A stretch of 64,000 nucleotides of DNA from Bog-756 sp963703145. GTDB taxonomy: Bacteria; Actinomycetota; Acidimicrobiia; Acidimicrobiales; RAAP-2. Shown here piece after piece: positions 33,829 through 42,187 of this stretch. The notes under the pieces were generated by a model. It was not told the origin of the DNA. It searched no databases and saw only the letters and a list, made by a program, of their open reading frames with translations. The translations under genes were made by a program, and so were the position numbers. The stretch spans positions 124,001 through 188,000 of the forward strand of contig OY969793.1 in assembly GCA_963703145.1 (NCBI GenBank), read 5' to 3'. Each line of letters opens with the position of its first letter. Positions within the stretch are counted from its first letter, which is position 1.

Positions 33829-35288
33829 TCTTCGGCAATGGTGCCACCGGCCACCATGGCCAGCTCGGCATTGAGCAGATGGGGCTCGTGCTCGTCGGAG
33901 GCGGCCTGCGAGGTGGCGGTGGGGATGAAGATGGCGGCGATGATGGCGATGACGGTCATGCCGGCCAGGAAGGCGAAGCCCCGCGTGTAGCCCGAGGCGG
34001 CGGGAAAGCCATCCTTCAGCAGGGTGGCGGTCACAATGCTGGACATGACCGCCGCCCCGACGGCCCCGCCGATGGTGCGGATGTTGGCGTTCATGCCACT
34101 GGCCACCCCGGTCTGGGCCGGAGTCACCGCCTGGACGATGAGGTTGGACATGGCCGAGAAGGCCAGGCCCAGTCCGACCCCGAGCAGGGTGCTCGCCAGG
34201 TAGATCTCCCACGGCTCGGTGTGGGCGAAGGCCAGCAGCAGATAGGCGGTGCACGAGAAACAGGACCCGATGATCACGGCCGCCTTCGACCCGATGGCCG
34301 CAGCCAGGCGGCCCGACAGCATCCCGCAGATGAACATGGTCACGGTGAGCGGGAGGAGGTAGAGGCCCGATTGGATGATGCTGGCGCCGAACCCGTAGCC
34401 GGTGGACGTCGGGGTCTGGAGGAACTGGGGGAGGAAGCCGATGACCGAGTACATGCCGATGCCGAAGAGGAAGGCCACCAGGTTGTTGGTCCACACGGCC
34501 GGGAGTCGCATCATGTGCATGTCAATGAGGGGCTCGCGGGAGCGCAGTTCCACCACCACCCAGGCCACGGCGATGACGACGGCCAGGGCGATGAGCCCGA
34601 TGACCCGGGCGGACCCCCACCCCCATGAGGGCGCTTCGCTCACGCCCACCAAGAGGGCGACCAGCCAGCCCGACAGCAGCACGGCCGCCAGCCAGCTGAT
34701 GTGCCCGGGTGTGCGCACGGGCGACTCGGGGACGAAAAGCTGCGCGCACACCGCGGCGATCACGGTGATGATCAGCGGGATCCAGAACAGCCAGTGGTAG
34801 TTGAGGTGCTTGACGATGGGTCCGGCCAGCACGATCCCCGCGCCGCCGCCGACGGCGGCCATGGCGGCCACGATCCCCACGCCTCCAGCCACCTTGGCCG
34901 CCGGGAACTCGTCGCGGATGATGCCGAAGGCCAACGGCAGGACGGCACCGCCGATGCCCTGGACCGCCCGGGCCAGGATCAGCACACCGATGGAGTGGGC
35001 CAGCCCCGCCATCACCGACCCGAGGGCCAGGGCGGCCAGTGTGGCCACCAGCATGCGCTCTTTGCCCACCATGTCGCCGACCCGCCCGAGGATGGGGGTG
35101 AAGATCGACGCGGACAACAAGTAGGCTGTGAGGACCCAGGTGACCGTGGACTGGGAGGTGTGGAGGTCGAACTGGATGGTGTGGAGCACCGGTGTCACCA
35201 GCGACTGCAGGAGGGCGTAGGCCGTCACCCCGAGGAGGAGGACGGCGAAGGTGGCCTTGTAGCTGGCGCGTTGGAGCGATCTGGTCAT
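33825..35288 (-). CDS. MFS transporter, DHA2 (14-helix) drug-efflux type
   Basis: 487 residues from ATG 35288, with about 14 membrane helices. Motif A between helices 2 and 3 reads GRVGDMVGKERML, and motif C (AAMAAVGGGAGIVLAGPI) in helix 5 marks an antiporter. Proton-driven export of toxic organic compounds is the family's function; the actual substrate is unknown. The longer frame from 35438 adds 50 residues without similarity. It is the first gene of an operon with its TetR repressor. Confidence 0.92.
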   Translation of the reverse strand: MTRSLQRASYKATFAVLLLGVTAYALLQSLVTPVLHTIQFDLHTSQSTVTWVLTAYLLSASIFTPILGRVGDMVGKERMLVATLAALALGSVMAGLAHSIGVLILARAVQGIGGAVLPLAFGIIRDEFPAAKVAGGVGIVAAMAAVGGGAGIVLAGPIVKHLNYHWLFWIPLIITVIAAVCAQLFVPESPVRTPGHISWLAAVLLSGWLVALLVGVSEAPSWGWGSARVIGLIALAVVIAVAWVVVELRSREPLIDMHMMRLPAVWTNNLVAFLFGIGMYSVIGFLPQFLQTPTSTGYGFGASIIQSGLYLLPLTVTMFICGMLSGRLAAAIGSKAAVIIGSCFSCTAYLLLAFAHTEPWEIYLASTLLGVGLGLAFSAMSNLIVQAVTPAQTGVASGMNANIRTIGGAVGAAVMSSIVTATLLKDGFPAASGYTRGFAFLAGMTVIAIIAAIFIPTATSQAASDEHEPHLLNAELAMVAGGTIAEE

Positions 35289-35397
35289 GGCGTGGTCCTG
35301 TCGTGAGGTCTCGTGCGTGCAGGGGGTACGGCCGGAACGAGGTGCTGCAGGGCGCCGACACCCGGCCACGGGGACGGGGACGGGTACCGGAATACCG

Positions 35398-35427
35398 ACT
35401 CCGCTTACTGTAGCACTCAAGCGGAGT
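35398..35427 (-). promoter_or_regulatory. 30-bp inverted-repeat operator upstream of the MFS/TetR operon
   Basis: ACTCCGCTT-N12-AAGCGGAGT, perfect 9-bp arms, 110 bases upstream of the MFS start. On the minus strand the spacer holds TACAGT, a possible -10 box. Arm length and position fit a TetR-family operator. A second regulated target is not seen. Confidence 0.75.
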
Positions 35428-35477
35428 TTCAGTTCCACTTTGGCCTCGGCGGGGACGTCCCGGCCACGCTTGGGGAC

Positions 35478-36377
35478 TCAGCCGGTGCTGAGGACCTGGC
35501 GCTGCGCGTCCCCGATGAGCCGGACCGATCGGCCGCCCGTCACCGCGAACGCCACGCCGGCGACCACGGCCAGGCCGCCTGGGACGAACGCCGCCGGGGT
35601 GCCCACCAGGGCCAGGATGTTGGCCGCGATGCTGAACGCCGCCGTCGTCAGGTAGCACGCCCACATCCGGCCGACGGTGGTCCGGCCCGGGTGCCCGGGA
35701 GGGAGGCAGTCCCGGATGGCCTGGTAGGGGAACCAGAAGTTGACCACGGGAATGAACCAGGCGCCCACGCCGAGCCCCGGTGACCTCGCCGCCGGCAGGG
35801 CGAGGAGCTGGGCGGTCTTGGCCGCGGCGTACTGCCACACGAGGAAGAGCACGTAGGCCGGTCCACCCACCACCAACTCGGCCAGGCTGAAGGCATTGAC
35901 GCTGCTGGTCGGCGTGTGGTTGGGGGGCGGGGCCACGCCGGTGTCCACGGCCACCCGGAGGTTGTGGAACGTCTGGCGGAAGCCCTTGCTCTCGGCCCAG
36001 GCGCTGAGCAGGCCGAGTGCCACGATCACGGCGTAGACGAACAGCGCGGCCCGGGCCCAGGGTGCGACCCGCTGCTCAGTGGCGAACCGTGCAGTGGCGG
36101 CAGCGGTGAGATAGGAGGAGGGGTCGACCGGGTAGGCCCCGTAGGGAACGGTCGGGCCATACGGGCCATACGGGCCATACGGGCCGTACGACGTGCCGGG
36201 AGCGGACGGGGCGTAGGGCGCACCGAGGGGCTGGCCAGGGTTGGCGGCCTGGTCGGCGGGTGTGGGGTCAGAGGCCCACTCGGTCCAGGAGGTGCCGCTC
36301 CACCACCGCCAGGCCTTGACCCCGGCCGGGTCCGGGTACCACCCAGGGGGAGGGCCACCTGTTCCGATCGGGTGCAC
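35478..36377 (-). CDS. DUF2510/DUF4328 membrane protein
   Basis: About 299 residues from GTG 36377, which lies exactly six bases after a TACCCT -10 box (leaderless). DUF2510 is at the N-terminus (PPGWYPDPAGVKAWRWWSGTSWTEW), a small domain of actinobacterial membrane proteins. A Pro/Tyr/Gly-rich linker with GPYGPYGPYGP follows. The rest is a DUF4328 membrane domain (FLVWQYAAAKTAQLLA; WFIPVVNFWFPYQAIRDCLPP) with about five helices. Function unknown. An upstream GTG (36407) could extend it. Confidence 0.85.
   Translation of the reverse strand: MHPIGTGGPPPGWYPDPAGVKAWRWWSGTSWTEWASDPTPADQAANPGQPLGAPYAPSAPGTSYGPYGPYGPYGPTVPYGAYPVDPSSYLTAAATARFATEQRVAPWARAALFVYAVIVALGLLSAWAESKGFRQTFHNLRVAVDTGVAPPPNHTPTSSVNAFSLAELVVGGPAYVLFLVWQYAAAKTAQLLALPAARSPGLGVGAWFIPVVNFWFPYQAIRDCLPPGHPGRTTVGRMWACYLTTAAFSIAANILALVGTPAAFVPGGLAVVAGVAFAVTGGRSVRLIGDAQRQVLSTG
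36154..36189 (+). repeat. Four tandem 9-bp repeats in the linker of the DUF4328 gene
   Basis: GGGCCATAC three times and GGGCCGTAC once, head to tail; on the coding strand each unit gives Gly-Pro-Tyr. Such an array can change copy number by slippage without changing frame. Confidence 0.9.
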
Positions 36378-36486
36378 GGTCGAAGGGTAGCCCTCGGCTG
36401 GGGCCACCCCGCGGGTGCCTCGACCCGGACGTCAGACGTGCTCAGCACGCCGCCCGTCGGCGACGCGCTGTCCCGACGCGTCGGTG

Positions 36487-37785
36487 TCAGAGCGGCTCGC
36501 CCTCGCCCAGCTCGCTGGTGACCTCGGCGATGGCGTCGGTCCGGGTATCGGAGGCGAACTCCTGTCCGCCACCACTGTCCCGCCACAGCTCGGGGACCCG
36601 CCAGAGCAGGATGCCGACACCGGCCACACAGGCCAGGCCCCCTGACCACACCGCGAACTGCGGTCCACCGATGGCGGCGGCCACGCCGGTTTCGGCATCC
36701 CCGAGGCGCGGGCCGCCAGCCACCACGGCGAAGAACGTCCCCGACAGGCGGCCCTGGAGGTGCTCGGGCACGGTGCGCTGCTGGACGGCCTGACGGAAGA
36801 CGGCCGAGACCACGTCGGCCGCACCGGCCAGAGCCAGCAGGCCCAGTCCGATCCACAGCACCGGGATCAACCCGAACAAGGCGATGGTGGTCCCCCACAC
36901 CACTACACACGCGGCGATGGCCCGTCCCTGGTGGTGGACCCGGGCGCACCAGCCGGTGAACAGCGAGCCGATCAGTGCACCGGCTCCCGGCGCGGCGTAG
37001 AGGAGCCCGACCACGCCGGCCCCGCCACCGAACAGCCCGGTGCCGAGCGCGGGGAACACCGCCCGGGGCATCCCGAAGATCATGGCGTTGAGGTCGATCC
37101 AATACGTGGCCGACAACAGTCGCTGACCCCTCAAGTGCCGGAAGCCTTCGGTCATGGACCGCAACCCCATCGGGGTGCCGCCGCCGCTGGGCACGAGGGC
37201 GGGGAGGAGCAGGGCCGCGACCAGTGCAACCCCGTAGGTGGCCACGTCGATCCCGTACACGGCGCCCATGCCGATGGTGGCGATCAGGATGCCGGCCAGT
37301 GCCGGGCCGGCCACCAGGGCCAGCTGCTGGATGGTGGTCTGCAGGGCGATGGCCGAGGTGACGTCCCGCTCGTCGACCAGCATGGGAAGGGCAGCCCGGC
37401 GGGCGGGCCAGTCGACACCCTGGAACCCGGCTCCCGCCCCGGTGCACACGAACAGGGGCCAGACGGCCGGGTGGGCCAGCGATGCGTTCACCACCAGACC
37501 CGAGACGGCCGCCGCCATCGCCAACTGGGTGAGCACCAGGACCTTCCGGCGGTCCATGGCATCGGCCAACGTGCCGCCCCACAGGGCGCCGGCCAGCAGC
37601 GGCACCAGCTGGACCAGGCCGATCAGGCCGACGACCAGGGTCGAGTGGGTCAGCCCGTAGGCCTGGAACGACACCGCCACCAGGGTGAGCTGGGTTCCCA
37701 TCCCCGAGACCACCTGGCCGGCCCAGAGGCGACGGAAGTGCCGGTAGCGGCGCAGCGGGGTGATGTCGACGACGAACCGGGCCAC
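36487..37785 (-). CDS. MFS transporter (MFS_3/EntS-like)
   Basis: 432 residues, about 11-12 membrane helices. The N-terminus (FRRLWAGQVVSGMGTQLTLVAV) and motif A (GGTLADAMDRRKVLVL) are characteristic of the MFS_3 group that includes the enterobactin exporter EntS and macrolide exporters. Substrate unknown. The GTG lies seven bases after a TACCGT -10 box, a leaderless start. It is divergent from the small gene at 37935; the palindrome at 37880-37899 lies between them and could control both. Confidence 0.88.
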   Translation of the reverse strand: MARFVVDITPLRRYRHFRRLWAGQVVSGMGTQLTLVAVSFQAYGLTHSTLVVGLIGLVQLVPLLAGALWGGTLADAMDRRKVLVLTQLAMAAAVSGLVVNASLAHPAVWPLFVCTGAGAGFQGVDWPARRAALPMLVDERDVTSAIALQTTIQQLALVAGPALAGILIATIGMGAVYGIDVATYGVALVAALLLPALVPSGGGTPMGLRSMTEGFRHLRGQRLLSATYWIDLNAMIFGMPRAVFPALGTGLFGGGAGVVGLLYAAPGAGALIGSLFTGWCARVHHQGRAIAACVVVWGTTIALFGLIPVLWIGLGLLALAGAADVVSAVFRQAVQQRTVPEHLQGRLSGTFFAVVAGGPRLGDAETGVAAAIGGPQFAVWSGGLACVAGVGILLWRVPELWRDSGGGQEFASDTRTDAIAEVTSELGEGEPL

Positions 37786-37879
37786 CCCGGCAACGGTAGC
37801 GTCCGGCCCACCCGGTTCTGGGGGAGACGCCCAGGCACGGCCCGCACCGGTGATTCGACGCGGCAGACCGCCTCGCCAT

Positions 37880-37899
37880 TGTCATCAATTCGGATGACA
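37880..37899. promoter_or_regulatory. 20-bp palindrome between the MFS gene and the 58-residue ORF
   Basis: TGTCATC-N6-GATGACA, perfect 7-bp arms. It sits 22 bases upstream of the -10 box of the small ORF, that is over its -35 region, and 81 bases upstream of the MFS -10 box. A dimeric repressor or activator could bind it. Confidence 0.6.
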
Positions 37900-37934
37900 C
37901 CGCGCGCGCCACTTGGACCGCTACACTGGACTCT

Positions 37935-38111
37935 GTGAGCGATATGGCCACGACAAAGAAGGGAAAAGGACGGTCCGACAAGGACCAGTCCGAGGTCGAT
38001 TCCGACCGCCCGGTCATGGCTGTATCGATCGCCGGCATCTCCACCGCCTGTAGCAAGGATGCGCTCGTATCCTCGGCCAAGGCGGTCAAGGAGGCGCTCT
38101 CGACGGAGTAG
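37935..38111 (+). CDS. 58-residue protein of unknown function
   Basis: Too short for most ORF finders, but well supported: the GTG lies seven bases after a TACACT -10 box (leaderless), a palindrome covers the -35 region, and a perfect terminator follows. The N-terminal half is basic then acidic (ATTKKGKGRSDKDQSEVDSD), the C-terminal half is a mild amphipathic helix with one Cys (SIAGISTACSKDALVSSAKAVKEALSTE). No signal peptide or membrane helix. The shape resembles a RiPP-like or DNA-binding small protein, but no modifying enzyme is near, so no function is offered. Confidence 0.65.
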   Translation: MSDMATTKKGKGRSDKDQSEVDSDRPVMAVSIAGISTACSKDALVSSAKAVKEALSTE

Positions 38112-38112
38112 C

Positions 38113-38171
38113 CCAGACACCAACACTGTCTGGTCCGGTCGGGAGTCGCTTCTTCGGAAGCGGCTTTTTTT
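38113..38171 (+). terminator. Double hairpin and rho-independent terminator after the 58-residue ORF
   Basis: First hairpin: CCAGACA-N7-TGTCTGG, 38113-38133. Second: an 8-bp stem (38145-38152 with 38157-38164) closed by a UUCG tetraloop and followed by seven T (38165-38171). The second is a textbook intrinsic terminator, the only one with a full U-tract I found in the window. Confidence 0.92.
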
Positions 38172-38507
38172 GTTGTTCGGGAATCGGAATTCACGAGTCC
38201 GGGCGGCAAGCACGACCTGACCCGATCGAACGTTTGGGTGTCCGATCGACCGGCCCTCGACGGTCACGCCGATCGAGGGGCCCGAGCGATCACCGTGCGG
38301 GCAGCACCCATGATCCTCCAGCGATCGCCGTAGCCCAGACCTCCGCGTCACGGGCGTGGGGCGGACGACAGGGGCAACGGAGGGGTCGACGGTCACAATG
38401 CGTGCCCGTCCGGCTCACCGATTTCCTCGGAGTCACCGGCTGGAGCGCCTCGAAAAACTGGATATGACGCCATCACCAACACCGAAAAGCACCGAAAGAA
38501 GCAACTC
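38172..38507. other. 336-bp stretch without a convincing gene
   Basis: Between the terminator and the weak ORF at 38508. It is less G/C-rich than its surroundings at the left end. I see no gene, clear promoter or repeat. Confidence 0.4.
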
Positions 38508-38693
38508 ATGAGCAACCACAACGACCAACAGACATTCCACGACGACCGGGACATCGCATCCGGCCCCTCCACGAGGTGGGCCTCCGTGGCCACGGCGGCG
38601 CGCGCCGAGCACTGGGCGTCGGACGGCACCCTCGATCCGGGCGACACGCACGACAAGGGTGAAGCGTCCCTGTGTGTGGGCGAGGCCGCGTAG
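38508..38693 (+). CDS. Hypothetical 61-residue hydrophilic protein (weak)
   Basis: The ATG has GAAAGAAG eight bases upstream, a modest ribosome binding site. The product is His/Asp-rich and hydrophilic (SNHNDQQTFHDDRDIAS), with no known motif and one Cys near the end. Composition alone is not convincing. If real, it is another small free-standing gene downstream of the 58-residue ORF. Confidence 0.35.
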   Translation: MSNHNDQQTFHDDRDIASGPSTRWASVATAARAEHWASDGTLDPGDTHDKGEASLCVGEAA

Positions 38694-38775
38694 CGAGTCT
38701 CCGACCCGACCCGACACGTGCGTCCCGCTGACCCTGCCGGGGATTGGCGGGGCTCACGATGGGTAGAGACCAGGA

Positions 38776-39000
38776 GTGGACTGGGACACCGAACTGACGA
38801 GCATCAAGGGAGGGCGCTCCTTCCTCCGTACGGTGCTGGTGTGTGCCGGGGTGTTCGCCCTGGGCATCGTGTTGAATCTCTTCGCCGGGGGCAACTGGGG
38901 CGCGGCCCTCATCATCGGCTCGGTCATCGTCCCCCTGGCCACGTGGTGGAACGTCCGCCGGGACGGCGGGACACTCGACTGGTCGTGGCGGAGCCACTGA
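38776..39000 (+). CDS. Small two-helix membrane protein
   Basis: 74 residues from GTG 38776. Two hydrophobic helices (LRTVLVCAGVFALGIVLNLFA and GAALIIGSVIVPLATWW) joined by GGNWG make a hairpin in the membrane. The N-terminus is acidic (DWDTELTSIKGG). Family unknown. AGGAG directly precedes the GTG. It is convergent with the ABC exporter gene. Confidence 0.65.
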   Translation: MDWDTELTSIKGGRSFLRTVLVCAGVFALGIVLNLFAGGNWGAALIIGSVIVPLATWWNVRRDGGTLDWSWRSH

Positions 39001-39074
39001 CCAGTCGAGGTCAGGCTCGGACGACACCGTCGGGCCGGGAGTTCAAGCGGCCTGAGCGACGCTTGGTGCGCCGG

Positions 39075-40976
39075 TCAGTCCGGTGGTTCTTGTCGCTCGA
39101 ACTGGATCCGGTAGAGCTCGGCGTACTGGCCCCGGGCGGCCAACAGCTCCTCGTGCTGGCCGCGCTCGACGATGCGCCCGTGGTCGAGGACCAGGATCAT
39201 GTCGGCCTCCCGGACGGTCGATAGCCGGTGGGCGATGACCAGCGACGTGCGGCCCTTCAACGCGGTGGCCAAGGCCTTTTGCACCGCAGCCTCCGATTCT
39301 GAGTCGAGGTGGGCGGTGGCCTCGTCGAGCACCACCACCTCGGGTGCCTTGAGCAGGATCCTGGCGATGGCTAGTCGTTGCTTCTCGCCCCCGGACAGCC
39401 GGTAGCCCCGGTCCCCGACCACGGTGTCGAGGCCATCGGGGAGCCCGTCGACCATGGTGGCGATCTGGGCTCCGGCCAGCGCGGCGTCGAGCTCGCCCTC
39501 GGTGGCGCCGGGCTTGGCGTAGGAGAGGTTGGTGCGGATGGTCTCGTGGAAGAGGTGCGCGTCCTGGGTCACCACCCCGATGGTGGCGGTGAGGGACTCC
39601 ATGGTGGCGTCCCGTACGTCGAGGCCGTTGATCCGGATAGCGCCCCCCCGCACGTCGTAGAGCCGGGGCAGGAGCTGGCTGATGGTGGTCTTGCCGGCGC
39701 CCGAGGGGCCCACCAGGGCGATCAGCTGTCCGGGCTCGGCGGTGAAGGAGACGTCGAAGAGCACCTGACTCGAGACCGTGGGGTCGAGGACGGCCACCGA
39801 CTCCAACGAGGCCAGGGAGACCTCGTCGGCGTTGGGGTAGCGGAAGTCGACATGGTCGAACTCGATGCGGGCGGGACCAGCGGGCACCGGTCGGGCGTCC
39901 GGGCGGTCGGCGATCATGGGCGGCAGGTCGAGGACCTCGAACACCCGGTCGAAGGAGACCAGGGCGGTCATCACGTCGACCTGGACGTTGGACAGGGCGG
40001 TGAGGGGGCCGTACAGCCGGGTCAGGTAGGCCGCCAGCGCCACCACCGTGCCGAGCTGCAGGGTTCCGTTGACCACCTGGAGCCCGCCCCAGCCGTACAC
40101 CACCGCCGTGGCCAACGCCGCCGTCAGGGTCAGGGCGGCGATGAAGAACCGGGCGTACATGGCCTGGGTCACCCCGATGTCCCGGACCCGGCCCGCCTTG
40201 GACTCAAAGGCGTCGCGCTCGTCCTTCGGTCGGCCGAAGAGCTTGACCAAGAGGGCCCCTGACACGTTGAAGCGCTCAGTCATGGTGTTGTTCATCTGGG
40301 CGTTGAGGCCGTAGGACTCCCGGGTGATGGCCGACAGCCGACGGCCCACCCGCTTGGCCGGAAGGACGAACACCGGCAGGATCACCAGGCTGATGAGGGT
40401 GATCGGCCAGGACAGCAGGAACATCACGATCAGCACCAGCGTCACGCTGATCAGGTTGGACACCACCGAGGAGAGGGTGTCGGTGAAGGCCTGCTGGGCC
40501 CCGATCACATCGTTGTTGAGGCGACTGATCAACGCACCGGTCTGGGTCCGGGTGAAAAAGGCGATCGGCATCTTCTGGATGTGCTCGAACACCTTGGACC
40601 GCATGTCGAAGATGAGCCCCTCACCGACCTTGGCCGACACCCACCGGATGCCGATGGACAGCCCGGTGTCGGCCACGGCGAGCACCGCCGCCACCACGGC
40701 CAAGCCGATGATCAGGGACTTGTTGTGCTCGGGGATGCCCTTGTCGATGATCGAGCGGAACAAGAGGGGATTGATCACCCCGATCACCGCGTCGACCACC
40801 ACCAGGACCAGGAACCAGGCCAGGACGGTGCGGTAGGGCCGGGCGAACTGGATCATCCGCTTGGCCGTGCCCTTGGTCACCCGTTGCTGGGTGACCGTGT
40901 CGTCCCGGCGCATGGAGCGCATCACGCCGCCGAACTGGCCCCCGCCCATGCCGTGGCCGCCCAGACTCATCGACAT
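39075..40976 (-). CDS. ABC exporter, fused permease and ATPase (lipid/drug type)
   Basis: 633 residues. A six-helix type-I exporter domain at about 45-345 (start VLAWFLVLVVVDAVIGVINPLLF; coupling region KMPIAFFTRTQTGALISRLNND), then the ATPase at about 370-625: Walker A GPSGAGKTT, Q-loop VTQDAHLF, signature LSGGEKQR, Walker B VVVLDEATAHLD, H-loop IAHRLS. All catalytic residues are intact, so a homodimer would be active. An insertion of about 18 residues after FRYPNADEV is unusual. Exports lipids, peptides or drugs. Gly/Met-rich N-terminus. Start ATG 40976 with CCGAGG next to it. Confidence 0.92.
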   Translation of the reverse strand: MSMSLGGHGMGGGQFGGVMRSMRRDDTVTQQRVTKGTAKRMIQFARPYRTVLAWFLVLVVVDAVIGVINPLLFRSIIDKGIPEHNKSLIIGLAVVAAVLAVADTGLSIGIRWVSAKVGEGLIFDMRSKVFEHIQKMPIAFFTRTQTGALISRLNNDVIGAQQAFTDTLSSVVSNLISVTLVLIVMFLLSWPITLISLVILPVFVLPAKRVGRRLSAITRESYGLNAQMNNTMTERFNVSGALLVKLFGRPKDERDAFESKAGRVRDIGVTQAMYARFFIAALTLTAALATAVVYGWGGLQVVNGTLQLGTVVALAAYLTRLYGPLTALSNVQVDVMTALVSFDRVFEVLDLPPMIADRPDARPVPAGPARIEFDHVDFRYPNADEVSLASLESVAVLDPTVSSQVLFDVSFTAEPGQLIALVGPSGAGKTTISQLLPRLYDVRGGAIRINGLDVRDATMESLTATIGVVTQDAHLFHETIRTNLSYAKPGATEGELDAALAGAQIATMVDGLPDGLDTVVGDRGYRLSGGEKQRLAIARILLKAPEVVVLDEATAHLDSESEAAVQKALATALKGRTSLVIAHRLSTVREADMILVLDHGRIVERGQHEELLAARGQYAELYRIQFERQEPPD

Positions 40977-41058
40977 CCTCGGCGGGTGGGCTCCATGCCT
41001 CGGACCCTACCGTTTTGCCCCGGCTTCCCCGGCGGTGGGGCCGCCCGGGCGCCAGGAC

Positions 41059-42132
41059 TCAGGTGACCAGGCCGCGCCCGTAGACCGGAGGGAGGTCGAG
41101 GGCGGTGAGCAGCCCGGGCGGACCGTCCACCACCGCCGGGATGGCGTTGACCAGGCGCATGGCGGTGGCTTTCAGCCCGGCGGTGTTGTGGTCGCCGTCG
41201 GTGCCGAGCAGCTGGAGGTCCAGGGTGTAGGTGGGCTCACCGGTGATGGTCACCCGGTAGCAGCCGTGGCCGGCCGGCTGGGGCCACTCGGGGGCCAGGT
41301 CGTCGTGGAGTCGGGTGACGTGCTCCAGCACGATGACCGCCTTGCCGTTCCGCAGTCCGCGCAACTCGAAGTGCAGGGCCGCCGCCGTCCCCTTCTCGAT
41401 GGTGCCCGAGTCGACCTCGAAGGTCTCGGTGGCCGGCAGCCGCTCGTACCACTCCTCCACGGAGTCGAGCTCCACGTCAAGGCCGGCCGCCAGCTGTCGG
41501 ACCACGCTGCCCCACGCCATAGTCATCACCCCGGGCTGCAGGATCATGGGGACGTCGTCGATGGGCCGGCCAAAGCCCATGATGTCGAAGATGACCATGG
41601 GCTGGTTGTAGGTGGCGTAGTTGAGGATCTCGGCCACCCGCAGTTCCTCGATGCGCTCGCTGACGCCCGACAGGACCAGCGGGAGGGCGTCGTTGGCGAA
41701 CCCGGGGTCGACCCCGTTCACGAACAGGGACACCCCGCCTGCGGCCGCGGCCTCCTGGATCGGGGTCACCATGCCCTCGTCCACCACGCCGAAGGGGTAC
41801 TGGAGGAAGACCGGCCCGCTCGAGACCACGTTCACACCGGCCCGCAGGAGCCGCTCGAGATCGGCGATGGCCTCCATCAGGCGGTGGTCGGCCATGGCGG
41901 TGTGCACCACCACGTCGGGCTTCAGCGCCAACAGCGCGTCGACGTCGTTGGTGGCCGCCACCCCCAGGGTCCGGCCCAGGCCGGCCAGTTCACCGGCGTC
42001 CTTGCCCACCTTGTCCGGGTTCGACACCCACAGTCCGACGAGCTCGAGGTCGGGTCGGGCGTCGATGCCGGCGATGGCGTGGCGACCGACATTGCCGGTG
42101 CTCCAGGCGACGACTCGATAGGTCTTGGTCAT
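41059..42132 (-). CDS. DapB-like NAD(P)-dependent oxidoreductase, paralogue of 4368-5456
   Basis: 357 residues from ATG 42132 (AGGAG ribosome binding site). The Rossmann start VVAWSTGNVGRHAIAGI carries the same GNVG turn as the paralogue at 4.4-5.5 kb, and both contain a DKVGKDAGEL/DKVGRDAGDI stretch after strand 2 and a VNGVDPGFA/YGTGMNPGLA motif. Substrate unknown; the wider group acts on catabolic intermediates. It follows an SDR gene by 55 bases, so a two-step oxidation pathway is likely. Confidence 0.86.
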   Translation of the reverse strand: MTKTYRVVAWSTGNVGRHAIAGIDARPDLELVGLWVSNPDKVGKDAGELAGLGRTLGVAATNDVDALLALKPDVVVHTAMADHRLMEAIADLERLLRAGVNVVSSGPVFLQYPFGVVDEGMVTPIQEAAAAGGVSLFVNGVDPGFANDALPLVLSGVSERIEELRVAEILNYATYNQPMVIFDIMGFGRPIDDVPMILQPGVMTMAWGSVVRQLAAGLDVELDSVEEWYERLPATETFEVDSGTIEKGTAAALHFELRGLRNGKAVIVLEHVTRLHDDLAPEWPQPAGHGCYRVTITGEPTYTLDLQLLGTDGDHNTAGLKATAMRLVNAIPAVVDGPPGLLTALDLPPVYGRGLVT

Positions 42133-42187
42133 GGGGTGCTCCTGGGTCGGGGAATGGATCGGGGCGGGGCGGACGTGGTGGTTCCCC

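Noticed and set aside
33094..34494. Longer reading of the TetR gene into the MFS gene
   Set aside because: The added residues are a shadow of the transporter; the ATG at 33828 with the ATGA overlap is the natural start.
37935..38111. RiPP precursor peptide
   Set aside because: Small size and a single Cys invite the idea, but no modification enzyme, protease or matching exporter adjoins it apart from a general MFS gene.
36026..38209. A 727-codon minus-strand frame over the second MFS gene
   Set aside because: Its translation is Arg/Gly/Pro-rich without motifs, while the overlapping frame gives a clear MFS protein.
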